Origin: an uncultured beta proteobacterium
GTDB taxonomy: Bacteria > Pseudomonadota > Gammaproteobacteria > Burkholderiales > Burkholderiaceae
DNA: 64,000 bases
NCBI GenBank assembly: GCA_903892315.1
Contig: CAITHY010000087.1
Location: forward strand, 19,469 to 83,468
Direction of reading: 5' to 3'
The notes below the pieces were generated by a model. That model was not told where the DNA came from. It searched no databases and saw only the letters and a list, made by a program, of their open reading frames with translations. Below, in pieces: positions 9,072 to 16,730 of this stretch. The position numbers were made by a program, and so were the translations under genes. The number at the start of each line of letters is the position of its first letter. Within the stretch, counting starts at the first letter, position 1.

Positions 9072-10007
9072 TCAATTAAGTAATTTTGGATTCACACAGT
9101 TAACTGGAAGCGCATAGTGCCCATTGAATCCGGGCGCAAATCCGGAGCATTGAATTTTTACCAGCGTGCCATCTACAGCCTTTAGATCGGCACCCCCAAA
9201 AAGAGCTATGATCCCCACATTCAAAACTTCACCGGCCGTCTCATCTTGACTATCCTTAGCAAAATTCACCTTGTTAGCCAATTCAATGCGCTTATAGGAA
9301 GTCCTAGTTTCATTACCGTTAAAGCAACAGTTCATAAAAGTGGATGTTTGAATGACCCCCTCCAACACCGCTGGTGAACCCCATTGCATAGTTTTATTTG
9401 TTAAAGAGGATTGTTTTTCTTTTGCCGCTTGCAAATCAAAGTATGTCTTACAGGCTTGCTGAAAGGCTGCCTGACTTTCGGGTTCATCACTGAGGCTGGA
9501 TTTAGTTTTAGACGCATCAAAAGCATCCCCAGAAACCTTATTTCCAACTCCCATTTCGCCAGTCATAAATGCAAGAGACTTAATGGCTGCCATTCTTTGC
9601 GAACAAAAAAATTCGCGCTCTTGAACAATAGATTTATATTTCAAGCCATTTAGCTTCGGATCCTGCAATATTTGCGCAGCATCAATTAAACGGGGAGAGC
9701 TTGTGACGGTAGTGGCAAATGCACTAGAGCCTCCATCAACATCTTTAATTGAATTGAGATCAATATACGTGCTAAATCCAGTCTGGGCATTACTAAATAA
9801 AAGCTTCCAGTTGGGGGTTTGCGGAACTTTTTTATTATCACTATTTGAGCTAAGTATTCCCCATAGCCCAACCAAAAGTACTATAAGGCCTCCAAATATC
9901 AAAGACTTCTTGAAATACGATGGCTTAATAGGTATGCCGCACTTTGGACACGTCTTAGCTTCAGAACTAACATCGTTACCGCACTCGCGACATTTAATTA
10001 AAGCCAT
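9072..10007 (-). CDS. Zinc-ribbon membrane protein with surface-adhesin-E-like domain
   Basis: The 311-residue product starts with a zinc ribbon (CRECGNDVSSEAKTCPKCG, residues 6-24), followed by one membrane helix (FGGLIVLLVGLWGILSS, about 34-50) and a soluble domain. The latter begins NWKLLFSNAQTGFSTYIDL and contains YKSIVQEREFFCSQRMAA, resembling the surface-adhesin E family, with further cysteines (CKTYFD, NCCFNGNE). Function unknown. It lies 75 bp upstream of, and in the same direction as, the AbiH gene, so the two may share a transcript; a defence role is only guilt by location. Confidence 0.6.
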   Translation of the reverse strand: MALIKCRECGNDVSSEAKTCPKCGIPIKPSYFKKSLIFGGLIVLLVGLWGILSSNSDNKKVPQTPNWKLLFSNAQTGFSTYIDLNSIKDVDGGSSAFATTVTSSPRLIDAAQILQDPKLNGLKYKSIVQEREFFCSQRMAAIKSLAFMTGEMGVGNKVSGDAFDASKTKSSLSDEPESQAAFQQACKTYFDLQAAKEKQSSLTNKTMQWGSPAVLEGVIQTSTFMNCCFNGNETRTSYKRIELANKVNFAKDSQDETAGEVLNVGIIALFGGADLKAVDGTLVKIQCSGFAPGFNGHYALPVNCVNPKLLN

Positions 10008-10064
10008 ATAAACCCCTAAATAACGATAATGATTAGCACTAATTTATCAGATTATTTGCTATCC

Positions 10065-10116
10065 AAGTGTCGGGTTTCCGGACACTTGTCTACAAAGAAT
10101 GTCGGGTAGCCCGACA
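10065..10116. promoter_or_regulatory. Twin palindromes upstream of the zinc-ribbon and SRA genes
   Basis: Two dyads in the divergent intergenic region: AAGTGTC/GACACTT (10065-10087) and TGTCGGG-TAG-CCCGACA (10100-10116, perfect arms of seven). The same palindrome family abuts the integrase start at 16543. Likely operators of an island-encoded regulator that has not been identified. Confidence 0.6.
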
Positions 10117-10182
10117 AAATCTCTTTATTCATAACCTTGCCTGTGATAGCCTGGATTCAATTAACTTAGCTAGAACTTAATC

Positions 10183-10671
10183 ATGGCAGAACGCATATTC
10201 GGTGATATTCAAGACATTCCAGTGGGCTCTACTTTTGCTACCAGAAAGGAAGCTGCAGCAGCTGGGGTTCACAAACCTCTTCAGGCAGGCATTTCTGGAT
10301 CGAAAGATGAGGGTGCAGATTCAATCGTTATCTCTGGTGGCTATGAGGATGACTTTGATAGTGGCGATGAAATCATTTATACGGGCGAAGGCGGGCAAGA
10401 CGACAAAGGTCGCCATATAGCTAATCAAGAATTAACTAGAGGAAACCTAGCTTTAGCAAAAAGTGAAATTGATGCCTTACCTGTCCGCGTGATTCGCGGC
10501 GCCGACAAAAAGAACCCATATGCCCCTGAAACTGGCTATAGATACGATGGGCTATATCGAGTTGATATCCATGCCCATATGCCTCTTGCTTCATATAGTT
10601 CAACCCTGGGTAATTGGATTCAAACTCTTTTTCCAATCTGTCTTGAGCGCCTTTTTCATAAGCTGCATTGA
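10183..10671 (+). pseudogene. Truncated YDG/SRA-domain protein
   Basis: Residues 1-128 match the SAD/SRA (YDG) fold that flips modified cytosine: VGSTFATRKEAAAAGVH, GADSIVISGGYEDDFDSG, YTGEGGQDDKGRHIANQ and GYRYDGLYRVD. In intact bacterial homologues the SRA domain continues for some 20-30 residues and is usually followed by an HNH nuclease; here the frame runs after about position 10566 into DNA that reads as the other strand of the neighbouring gene. The 3' part, including any nuclease, is gone. Such SRA-HNH proteins are modification-dependent restriction enzymes, so this is a defence-gene remnant. Still translatable (162 aa) but unlikely to cleave DNA. Confidence 0.75.
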
Positions 10672-11083
10672 GCCTAGCTACCAAATAAGGCTCATAGATT
10701 TCCCAATAAACCCTTCCATCTTCAGTGAGCAATAAATTTAAATACTCATCCTCCAAATCAAATCCACGTTGATATGCCTCTTCATTAGTAATTTGACCCT
10801 CTAATAAGATTTGAGTTTGCTTTTGTAGTTCTTCAAGACGGTCAGACTCGGCCCTCATTGCTTCTTCATGATTTGCACTTGCCTGCCACTTTGCAGCTCG
10901 AACCTCATCAAGGTGTCGCTCTGCTGCCCGAGCGGCTTCTCTTGCACTTTCCTGAAGCTGTGGCACATTACTAGAACCAAAAATCGCTTGAAATAACTTA
11001 TATGCCTGAGCTTGATTCTGGGCGTAAAGAATTGTTTCCACCCACATTCCGGCTGCATTAACAGTTGCTTTATATCGTTTCAT
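10436..11083 (-). pseudogene. Uncharacterised coiled-coil protein with 3' end lost at a deletion junction
   Basis: Starts MKRYKATVNAAGMWVETILY and has a long charged helix (about residues 45-95, ESAREAARAAERHLDEVRAA) likely to form a coiled coil. About the last 43 residues are simply the antisense of the SRA gene, so the natural C-terminus was replaced when a deletion near 10566 joined the two genes tail to tail. Start follows the upstream DUF6641-like gene by 4 bp, indicating one transcript. Such proteins occur in integrative elements; no function is known. Confidence 0.6.
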
Positions 11084-11087
11084 AAAG

Positions 11088-11810
11088 TTATTTAGTTAAA
11101 AATTCAAGACGATCTCTGAGTCCTTCGTTATCTAGCTCCTCAAGTCTAAGTGGATTAACCTGATCAATCCTTCCGTTGGCAACCTCATTTTTTATACGAA
11201 TTTCATCCGCAATAACTTGGCTCTGTATTCTGCTTCCGCTAAACCGCCTATTGCAGGAGTAAAAGTCTCGTCCTTTAGCTGTTGCTAAAAAGCTATCCCC
11301 ACTTTTAAGCGCCTCAATGTATTCGAGGCAACGATCATTCCACGTCTTATTTAAATCCCGAATAACTTCGTTTCGGATAAATCCACTCCTTAATCCCGCA
11401 CTAGCAGCCTCAATCTGCTGATCGAGCTCCCCTGCTTCTACTGCAGTCTTGATTGACTCCAGGGCTTTAATCAAAGCCTCACCGCTAGCCACTTCTACGC
11501 TGGGTTTGCCTTTGGCTAGTTCCAGAGTCCAACTGCCGTACTTAACCGATACACAAACTTTTCCCTCATCGCTCTGAAACCACCAGGGCTTAATACGTTT
11601 AGGCAATTCCACTTGCTTACGTAGTCCCGTTTCACGATCTTTTACGGTTTTGTACTTCATCACCACAAAAGGTTTGCCATCTAATTGACTCTTAGCTAAC
11701 TGGATCTGCTCCCACAATTTTGATGACAGCTTGTTTCTACGAATAACGATCGCTGGCATATTACGAGGCTTTTTGACTGCAACTAGCTTGAGATGACTTA
11801 ATTGGCTCAT
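11088..11810 (-). CDS. DUF6641-like mobile-element protein
   Basis: A 240-residue protein beginning LSHLKLVAVKKPRN, with RRNKLSSKLWEQIQLAKSQ, KRIKPWWFQSDEGKVCVSVKYG and ASAGLRSGF. I recognise this pattern as DUF6641, found in integrative and plasmid elements and lacking a known role. The tail ARGRDFYSC-like segment (AKGRDFYSCNRRF) is unassigned. It is the first gene of a minus-strand pair and is divergent from the 12159 gene across a repeat-rich region. Confidence 0.6.
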   Translation of the reverse strand: MSQLSHLKLVAVKKPRNMPAIVIRRNKLSSKLWEQIQLAKSQLDGKPFVVMKYKTVKDRETGLRKQVELPKRIKPWWFQSDEGKVCVSVKYGSWTLELAKGKPSVEVASGEALIKALESIKTAVEAGELDQQIEAASAGLRSGFIRNEVIRDLNKTWNDRCLEYIEALKSGDSFLATAKGRDFYSCNRRFSGSRIQSQVIADEIRIKNEVANGRIDQVNPLRLEELDNEGLRDRLEFLTK

Positions 11811-11851
11811 TTGATTTCTCCTTGTTTGTTAATGGGCTCAATTAGTTTGTT

Positions 11852-11876
11852 TTCGAATTGGAATTTGGGCGACCTC
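11852..11876 (-). promoter_or_regulatory. 25-bp repeat shared with the integrase upstream region
   Basis: The segment starting TTCGAATTGG matches 16576-16600 with three mismatches. Both copies lie 35-65 bp upstream of a minus-strand start codon (11810 and 16540), which suggests a shared promoter or operator. Confidence 0.45.
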
Positions 11877-11963
11877 TTTTTATCTCGTTGGCAAATTGGC
11901 TAATTTTGGATAGAAAAAATATGGTTTTTCTTTATCAGGACTAAATATTTACGAGTCGCGTAA

Positions 11964-12116
11964 TGAGTTGCATTGAGTTGCAAATGAGATGCGAGAAAGA
12001 AATAAGTTGCAGTAAGAGATGCAGTTAGTTGCTGTATTGGGGACAAATGAGTAGCTCTGAACAGCAACTCACGCAACAGCAACTATCTTTTGTCTCTGCT
12101 ACTCCCTGCATCTCAA
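11964..12116. repeat. Iteron-like array of TGAGTTGCA-type repeats
   Basis: Six copies of a 9-bp word (TGAGTTGCA, TGAGATGCG, TAAGTTGCA, AGAGATGCA, TAGTTGCTG) lie in 11964-12034, mostly 10-12 bp apart, followed by inverted copies at about 12062-12071 (CAGCAACTCA), 12076-12084 and 12108-12116 (TGCATCTCA). The centre is near 12045. The array occupies the 348-bp divergent gap between 11810 and 12159; apart from it and the 25-bp repeat I see nothing else there. Spacing near one helical turn suggests cooperative protein binding, as operator or origin. Confidence 0.6.
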
Positions 12117-12158
12117 AGCAACACCGCGACTCCTTTCAATATTTAAAGGAGATAAAAA

Positions 12159-12692
12159 ATGAAAGAAATCACAGCCCGCTTATGGGAAAACAAACTATAT
12201 GGAACTACCTTTGGCAAAGGTCAATATCGCAAAGCCATCTATAACGGAACATTAGAAGTTATTGATCCCTATGCCAAGTATTTAGTCGATTTTGAGGAAG
12301 TCGAGGCTTGGTTTCACTTTCCCAAGAGCCCAGTACATGTGGAGATGGCCAATCGCTTAAGTAATATCCCAGCAAATGAAGATGGAGTTTTAATGAGCTG
12401 GATCTATCGCTATGAAGCTGGCATTAAGAGTGCGGTGGAAGGCTACGCCGCTTTAGATACGAACTACAGCAGAATCACCATCCAAATCGATGATTCAGCT
12501 CATGGCATTAATGAATACTGGGAACTACCTGTTCGCAGCTGTATCGCCAGAATCCCTGGAAAACCCACCCCTGCATTGATAGCCACTACACAGTCGGAGC
12601 TAAATACCCCTCAAAAACCGTCTACAAACGGAGTATTTGTTGGTGGGTATAAGCAGGCACTTGAGAACCTAAAAAAGCACGCTATCCAGTAA
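12159..12692 (+). CDS. Hypothetical island protein
   Basis: A 177-residue soluble protein with a strong ribosome-binding site (AAAGGAG, 7 bp before ATG). It begins MKEITARLWENKLYGTTFGKG and contains DPYAKYLVDFEEVEAWFHFPKSP and ITIQIDDSAHGINEYWELP; no motif I can assign. It is transcribed away from the iteron-like array, which makes it a candidate for a binding protein of that array or a product controlled by it. A hairpin with 10-bp arms follows its stop. Confidence 0.55.
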   Translation: MKEITARLWENKLYGTTFGKGQYRKAIYNGTLEVIDPYAKYLVDFEEVEAWFHFPKSPVHVEMANRLSNIPANEDGVLMSWIYRYEAGIKSAVEGYAALDTNYSRITIQIDDSAHGINEYWELPVRSCIARIPGKPTPALIATTQSELNTPQKPSTNGVFVGGYKQALENLKKHAIQ

Positions 12693-12712
12693 TTTGATGT
12701 GTTAGCTAGCTT

Positions 12713-12740
12713 CGTGGGATTTTGTTGTCTAAATCCCACG
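12713..12740 (+). terminator. Hairpin after the 12159 gene
   Basis: Perfect arms CGTGGGATTT and AAATCCCACG with an eight-base loop, 21 bp past the stop. There is no clear T-run, so termination is likely but not certain. Confidence 0.5.
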
Positions 12741-12780
12741 ATATTCGCAAGATTTTGCTAAATACATATAGAAAGAATGA

Positions 12781-12808
12781 GGTTAAGAAAATTCACATTT
12801 TCTTAACC
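12781..12808. repeat. Perfect 12-bp dyad upstream of the small recombinase
   Basis: Arms GGTTAAGAAAAT and ATTTTCTTAACC around TCAC. It lies 115 bp before the small tyrosine recombinase. The related words AAGAAAATATTC and TTTTTTCTTAA recur just past that gene at 13488-13523. It may be a terminator, an operator or a recombinase binding site with two 12-bp arms. Confidence 0.6.
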
Positions 12809-12922
12809 CCTCCATAAGAATCAATGACTTAGCCAATTAACCCCATCTCAAACCAAGGTCGACCTTTTGCCAATAAGAAAACATACTTAAAACGCACTTT
12901 TTATTTATGAAGGATTACACAA

Positions 12923-13489
12923 ATGGCACAAGCAAAAACCTTATCTCAAGCAGAACTTGATCAAGTTCTTGAATACGTCGGCACCAAAAAATATGCATTA
13001 CGCGATCGCGCAATAATTCTCACCAGCTTCTTAGGTGGCCTTCGGGTCGCAGAAATAGCCTCCTTAACCATGGGCGACGTAGTCAACCCAGATGGATCCA
13101 TTAAGAACGAGATCCGCTTATCAGCAGCGCAAACCAAGGGCAAATATCCCAGAACCGTCTTCGTTTCTCAACGCCTGCAGACTGAACTGGCTAATTACCT
13201 CACTACCAGGCATGCTAAAGGGGCTGATATTCCTTTCTTTCATACAGATAACCGACTGCGTTTTACCCCTAATGGCTTATGCGTTTGGTTTCATCAGCTC
13301 TATAAGAATGTCGGGATTAGCGGTGGTAGTAGCCACTCGGGAAGAAAATTCTTTATTACGACCCTGGCTAATAAAGGCATCGGCGTGCGAATCTTAGCCT
13401 CTCTTGCCGGCCATCGGTCCATTGCCGTAACCCAGCGGTACATCGATGTTAATGATGAGCAAAAAAGACAGGCCGTGGAACTTATTTAA
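12923..13489 (+). CDS. Catalytic-domain-only tyrosine recombinase
   Basis: At 188 residues this is about half the size of an integrase and holds only the catalytic domain. Seen: R41 in GLRVAEIASLT, lysine in TKGK (72-74), H138-x-x-R141 in SHSGRKFF, H164 in LAGHRS, and the nucleophile Y173 in TQRYIDV, so all catalytic residues are present. It has no SAM-like core-binding or arm-binding domain. Such short recombinases occur in mobile elements and may act on DNA with help from partners or as resolvases. Its gene is flanked by AT-rich repeats. Distinct from the full integrase at 15326. Confidence 0.82.
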   Translation: MAQAKTLSQAELDQVLEYVGTKKYALRDRAIILTSFLGGLRVAEIASLTMGDVVNPDGSIKNEIRLSAAQTKGKYPRTVFVSQRLQTELANYLTTRHAKGADIPFFHTDNRLRFTPNGLCVWFHQLYKNVGISGGSSHSGRKFFITTLANKGIGVRILASLAGHRSIAVTQRYIDVNDEQKRQAVELI

Positions 13490-13720
13490 GAAAATATTCT
13501 CATTTTTTCTTAATCGATTTTTCAATTTTTTTTCAAAGAGAGTTTTTTGGTGATTTTTTCTCAAAAATAAAATCGCCCGCTAAGCCATTATCTATATGGC
13601 TCTAATTTTTTCGATTTTTGTGTCAAGGAAATAAAACAACGCTCAAATTTGCGTGAAAAATACGAAAAAAAATATACTGCTCTCGTCAACTCAACAAAGC
13701 GCGCGCTGCATTAATCCTTT

Positions 13721-13734
13721 AAACCCAGTTGGGT
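13721..13734. promoter_or_regulatory. Short dyad upstream of the 13764 gene
   Basis: Arms AACCCA/TGGGTT around GT, 30 bp before the start codon, in a 274-bp intergenic stretch that is otherwise very T-rich (13490-13680). Possible operator in the leader. Confidence 0.35.
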
Positions 13735-13763
13735 TGACACTTAACTTAACTAAGGAGCAGCAC

Positions 13764-14540
13764 ATGAGAATCACAGCAAATCAAAAGCAAGAAATCGCCA
13801 GTGCCACACTGGTAAAACTCGATGCATTAGCAAGCCGTCGTCAAGTTTGGCAACGCGACTTTTATGACAAATCCAATAAAGGTCTGTATGCCCTGCTTTC
13901 CGAATGTCTTGGAATGTATTACGAGATCAAAGGTAGCTCAGCAGAAAAAGTCGTACTGGAGAGCATCAAGGCGACATTAGAGAGCCGTGGTGTGGTGGTG
14001 CAATCGAGCACTCCCGTACTGACACTCATTGTCAAATTCGTCTTTAATGCCGAGCGTCGTAGAGCGAGCAACTATTCCCGTGCATTACGGGTAGCGGCCA
14101 AAGAAGGAATCTCTGTAGGCAATTTTGCCGAATGGGTAGCCAAAGTTGGTGGTATCGAGGAAGTGGCTGGTTCTAAAGGCATTACCGATGAAACCATCAA
14201 AAAACGCTCTCAGTTAGATGCCAAAGTAGCGGAAGTCAAGCAATTGCTTGTAAATCAATTGCAGCATCCTCTGGCTTTAGTGCCTAAAACAGCCTTAGCT
14301 CATCCAGCCGATTCTGCCGAATACACCTTACTCATTGGCAAGATGTTAGCCAGCGGACAAACGCAAGTCTTAAGCGTTGTGCCGGGCTCTTCTGGCGCCA
14401 TGATTGAGCAAGCGATTCGTAAGATCGCACAAGAATTGCTCAATAAGGTCGATGAGCACATCAAAGCCCAAGCAGAACTAGCTGCGCAAGCGGCGATTAC
14501 TGAAGCGGCTAATCAAGCTTACTTCAAAGAAATGGCTTAA
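13764..14540 (+). CDS. Uncharacterised island protein
   Basis: 258 residues from the ATG at 13764, chosen because TAAGGAG lies seven bases upstream and the longer frame has no such signal. Predicted mostly helical: QRDFYDKSNKGLYALLSECL, VFNAERRRASNYSRALRVAA, and an alanine-rich tail (HIKAQAELAAQAAITEAA). No family recognised. It precedes the clamp-loader-like ATPase by 75 bp and probably shares its transcript through a hairpin that could attenuate it; a role in element DNA maintenance is inferred from context only. Confidence 0.6.
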   Translation: MRITANQKQEIASATLVKLDALASRRQVWQRDFYDKSNKGLYALLSECLGMYYEIKGSSAEKVVLESIKATLESRGVVVQSSTPVLTLIVKFVFNAERRRASNYSRALRVAAKEGISVGNFAEWVAKVGGIEEVAGSKGITDETIKKRSQLDAKVAEVKQLLVNQLQHPLALVPKTALAHPADSAEYTLLIGKMLASGQTQVLSVVPGSSGAMIEQAIRKIAQELLNKVDEHIKAQAELAAQAAITEAANQAYFKEMA

Positions 14541-14557
14541 GCACTTGCAACCCTTGA

Positions 14558-14588
14558 CAGGGGTATGGGGCTCACTACCCCACCCCTG
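14558..14588 (+). terminator. Intercistronic GC-rich hairpin
   Basis: CAGGGGTATGGGG pairs with CCCCACCCCTG around CTCACTA, followed by CTTTT. It sits between the 13764 gene and the ATPase gene, so it may partly terminate or stabilise one of the messages. Confidence 0.5.
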
Positions 14589-14615
14589 CTTTTACCCAAA
14601 TAGAGAGGAATTACC

Positions 14616-15329
14616 ATGAGCTTCGCACTCAAATATGCTCCCACATGCCTAAGTGATGTAGTGATTGGGAGTCAAACGCTTAAAAATCGTCTGGACGACT
14701 ACATTCATGATCGGGACTTAAAACCACTAATCTTGCATGGCGGGGTAGGCACTGGCAAAACCACTATAGCCAACCTGCTACCGGATGCCATTGAAGGTAA
14801 ACCCGCTGAAGTAACTCGCCTTAAAGCAGTGGAATTTAGTTCAGTAAACGATGTGACTGAGGTCTTTGGTGGACCACCCATGTTTTATAAACTCTTTACC
14901 ACCAATGATCAAAAACGCACTTATGTTGTCTCCAATGAGCTTAACTTTACGCCAAAAGCAGCCATAGCCTTTAGAGATACCGTGGACGATATGATCAGTC
15001 ACACTCAGTTCATTTTTACAACAAACTACATTGATCAGGTTGATATGGCTTTGCGTGATCGCAGTAACTGCATCGTTGTTCCACCGGTTACCGCAAAAGA
15101 CTGGATCCCAAGAGCGCAATGGATCTTGCAACAAGAAGGTATTGCTGTGCCAGATGATCAGTTAATGAAAATTTTGAGCACTCAACTACAAGTAAGTTCT
15201 AGTAATCGTAAGTTATTGGAACGCCTTGAAGACTTTGTGCGATCAGTTCGCAATCCCCCGAGTAATCCAGGTGGAATTATTCAAGCAGAACCAACACCAT
15301 TGCCCATTAACCCGATGATGGCGGCTTAA
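14616..15329 (+). CDS. Clamp-loader-like AAA+ ATPase
   Basis: 237 residues. The start SFALKYAPTCLSDVVIGSQ resembles the entry of RFC small subunits and DnaX; Walker A is GGVGTGKTT (42-50). The Walker B position reads YVVSNEL, with Asn107-Glu108 where DE is usual; sensor 1 is FTTNY (N137) and RDRSNC (147-152) occupies the place of the SRC/arginine-finger motif. The C-terminal helical part is short. It probably remodels or loads a protein on DNA for the element. Ribosome site GAGAGGA. It converges with the integrase, the stops overlapping by 3 bp. Could also be a divergent bacterial defence or replication ATPase. Confidence 0.7.
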   Translation: MSFALKYAPTCLSDVVIGSQTLKNRLDDYIHDRDLKPLILHGGVGTGKTTIANLLPDAIEGKPAEVTRLKAVEFSSVNDVTEVFGGPPMFYKLFTTNDQKRTYVVSNELNFTPKAAIAFRDTVDDMISHTQFIFTTNYIDQVDMALRDRSNCIVVPPVTAKDWIPRAQWILQQEGIAVPDDQLMKILSTQLQVSSSNRKLLERLEDFVRSVRNPPSNPGGIIQAEPTPLPINPMMAA

Positions 15330-16540
15330 GCCAACTTGGCCGCTGCCATCATGGGGGTGAGCTTGGAGTAATGACGTTCAATCATGAGTGTAGAAGTACC
15401 CATTTGCCTAGCGAGGGTGTGTATATCAACACCTTCCGCTAGTGCAAATGTGGCATAGGTATGGCGCAGGCTATACAGACTGCGATTGCGCCCTGCTACA
15501 TCTTTGAGTAAACCGCATTCTTTTAATAAATTCTCAAACTGGGGGTTAAAGTTATAAGGCTGAATTCCCCTTGGAAAAGTAAAGATTAGCCGGTCTAACT
15601 TAGCAGCAATTACCTCTTCCAAATTCTTAAAGGGAAGTTGATGCCAGGTAATCAAACGCTCTAAAGCACTAATCACTAGATGTTTAGCAATCAGGTATCG
15701 GGGCCCTGTTTTTCCAGAAAGCCAGATCTTCAAATAACGCTGATCACCAATCCAATGCCACTGCAGATGCTTCCAGCGCATGGGGTTTAGCTCAGTTCCT
15801 GGCCTAGCTCCCGTATAGAGTAAGAATTCCACATAACAGCGGCATAGCTGCCTCATCTCTCTGGTCCTAGATGACCTACCTACTAATTCCCAACTGGGCA
15901 TATAGGCCAAGAGTTGATCAATCTCTTCCTTACTAAAAGCAGGCCTAGTTTGCCCTGGGGAGCCATGGGGATCCAATAACGGAACCCTGTAAGTATCGGC
16001 TATGAGGTTTTGCTCTCTAGCCAAGGCAATAATACGGTTATAGGAAGTGGTATGGGTTCGTTTGGTGCTGGCTTGTGGATCTCTACCCATCTGCGATAAG
16101 CGCCAAGATTCAAAATCCTTAACCAACTCCGGTGTGATTTGATTGAGACTGTAATTACCAAAAAATGGAATAAGGTACTTGTTAAGCACAAACTTGTAGT
16201 CTTTAAATATTGCCTTTCCACTGCCTTCTTTTAAGGCAATATCCATTGACAATAAATCCTCAGTGGCTAACTGCTTAAACGACTTAGATTTGAGGCTTAA
16301 TTCCTGGCTAATCTTAGCCATCGTTCGCTCATACAACGCTATTGATGATTCCTTAGCCTCCTCTATATCAGCCCGCCCAGTGCTAATGGAATGCCATTGG
16401 CCATTAGGTAGCTTAAAACGACATTGCCATTGGTTGCTGCCAGACCTCTTAAAAAGGCTTACTAGACCACTATGAATGGAGATTGCATCAGCAGATTGGG
16501 ATGCACTAGATTTAAAGAAAAGCTGATTAAGATTTTGCAT
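15326..16540 (-). CDS. Tyrosine recombinase (island integrase)
   Basis: 404 residues, full phage-integrase architecture: N-terminal arm-like region with WQCRFKLPNGQWHSISTG, core-binding domain (about 85-200, TEDLLSMDIALKEG), and catalytic domain with TGARPGTELNPMRW (Arg I), SGKTGPRYL (Lys), YSLRHTYATFAL (Arg II; Tyr rather than His in the first place of the H-x-x-R motif) and ERHYSKL (nucleophilic Tyr). It is the best candidate for the enzyme that inserted island 1 at tRNA-Lys, although it lies 8 kb from attL. A perfect 10-bp-armed palindrome ends 3 bp from its start codon and probably controls it. Confidence 0.9.
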   Translation of the reverse strand: MQNLNQLFFKSSASQSADAISIHSGLVSLFKRSGSNQWQCRFKLPNGQWHSISTGRADIEEAKESSIALYERTMAKISQELSLKSKSFKQLATEDLLSMDIALKEGSGKAIFKDYKFVLNKYLIPFFGNYSLNQITPELVKDFESWRLSQMGRDPQASTKRTHTTSYNRIIALAREQNLIADTYRVPLLDPHGSPGQTRPAFSKEEIDQLLAYMPSWELVGRSSRTREMRQLCRCYVEFLLYTGARPGTELNPMRWKHLQWHWIGDQRYLKIWLSGKTGPRYLIAKHLVISALERLITWHQLPFKNLEEVIAAKLDRLIFTFPRGIQPYNFNPQFENLLKECGLLKDVAGRNRSLYSLRHTYATFALAEGVDIHTLARQMGTSTLMIERHYSKLTPMMAAAKLA

Positions 16541-16542
16541 TC

Positions 16543-16565
16543 AAGTGTCGCGTTTCGCGACACTT
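16543..16565 (-). promoter_or_regulatory. Operator-like perfect palindrome at the integrase start
   Basis: Arms AAGTGTCGCG and CGCGACACTT around TTT, immediately upstream of the integrase ATG (16540). It is the most symmetric member of the family at 8073, 10065 and 25913. Its position over the ribosome-binding site suggests repression of integrase expression. Confidence 0.65.
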
Positions 16566-16730
16566 GTAGCTTAACTTCGAATTAGAGTTTGCGCGACCTC
16601 TAGTTTTTCGGGTTAACCGACATCGCTGGATGAATTTAGCGATGGACTGCTAACGACCCACAGCTGACCTTGGCCAGGCCGCTGGGGCTTGAACCCAATT
16701 TAGGCAATAGTGACGATACCGTTTCTTTCG

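Noticed and set aside
11964..12116. Repeat array considered as a CRISPR.
   Set aside because: Units are 9 bp at 10-12 bp spacing and change orientation; there are no spacers of constant length and no cas genes.
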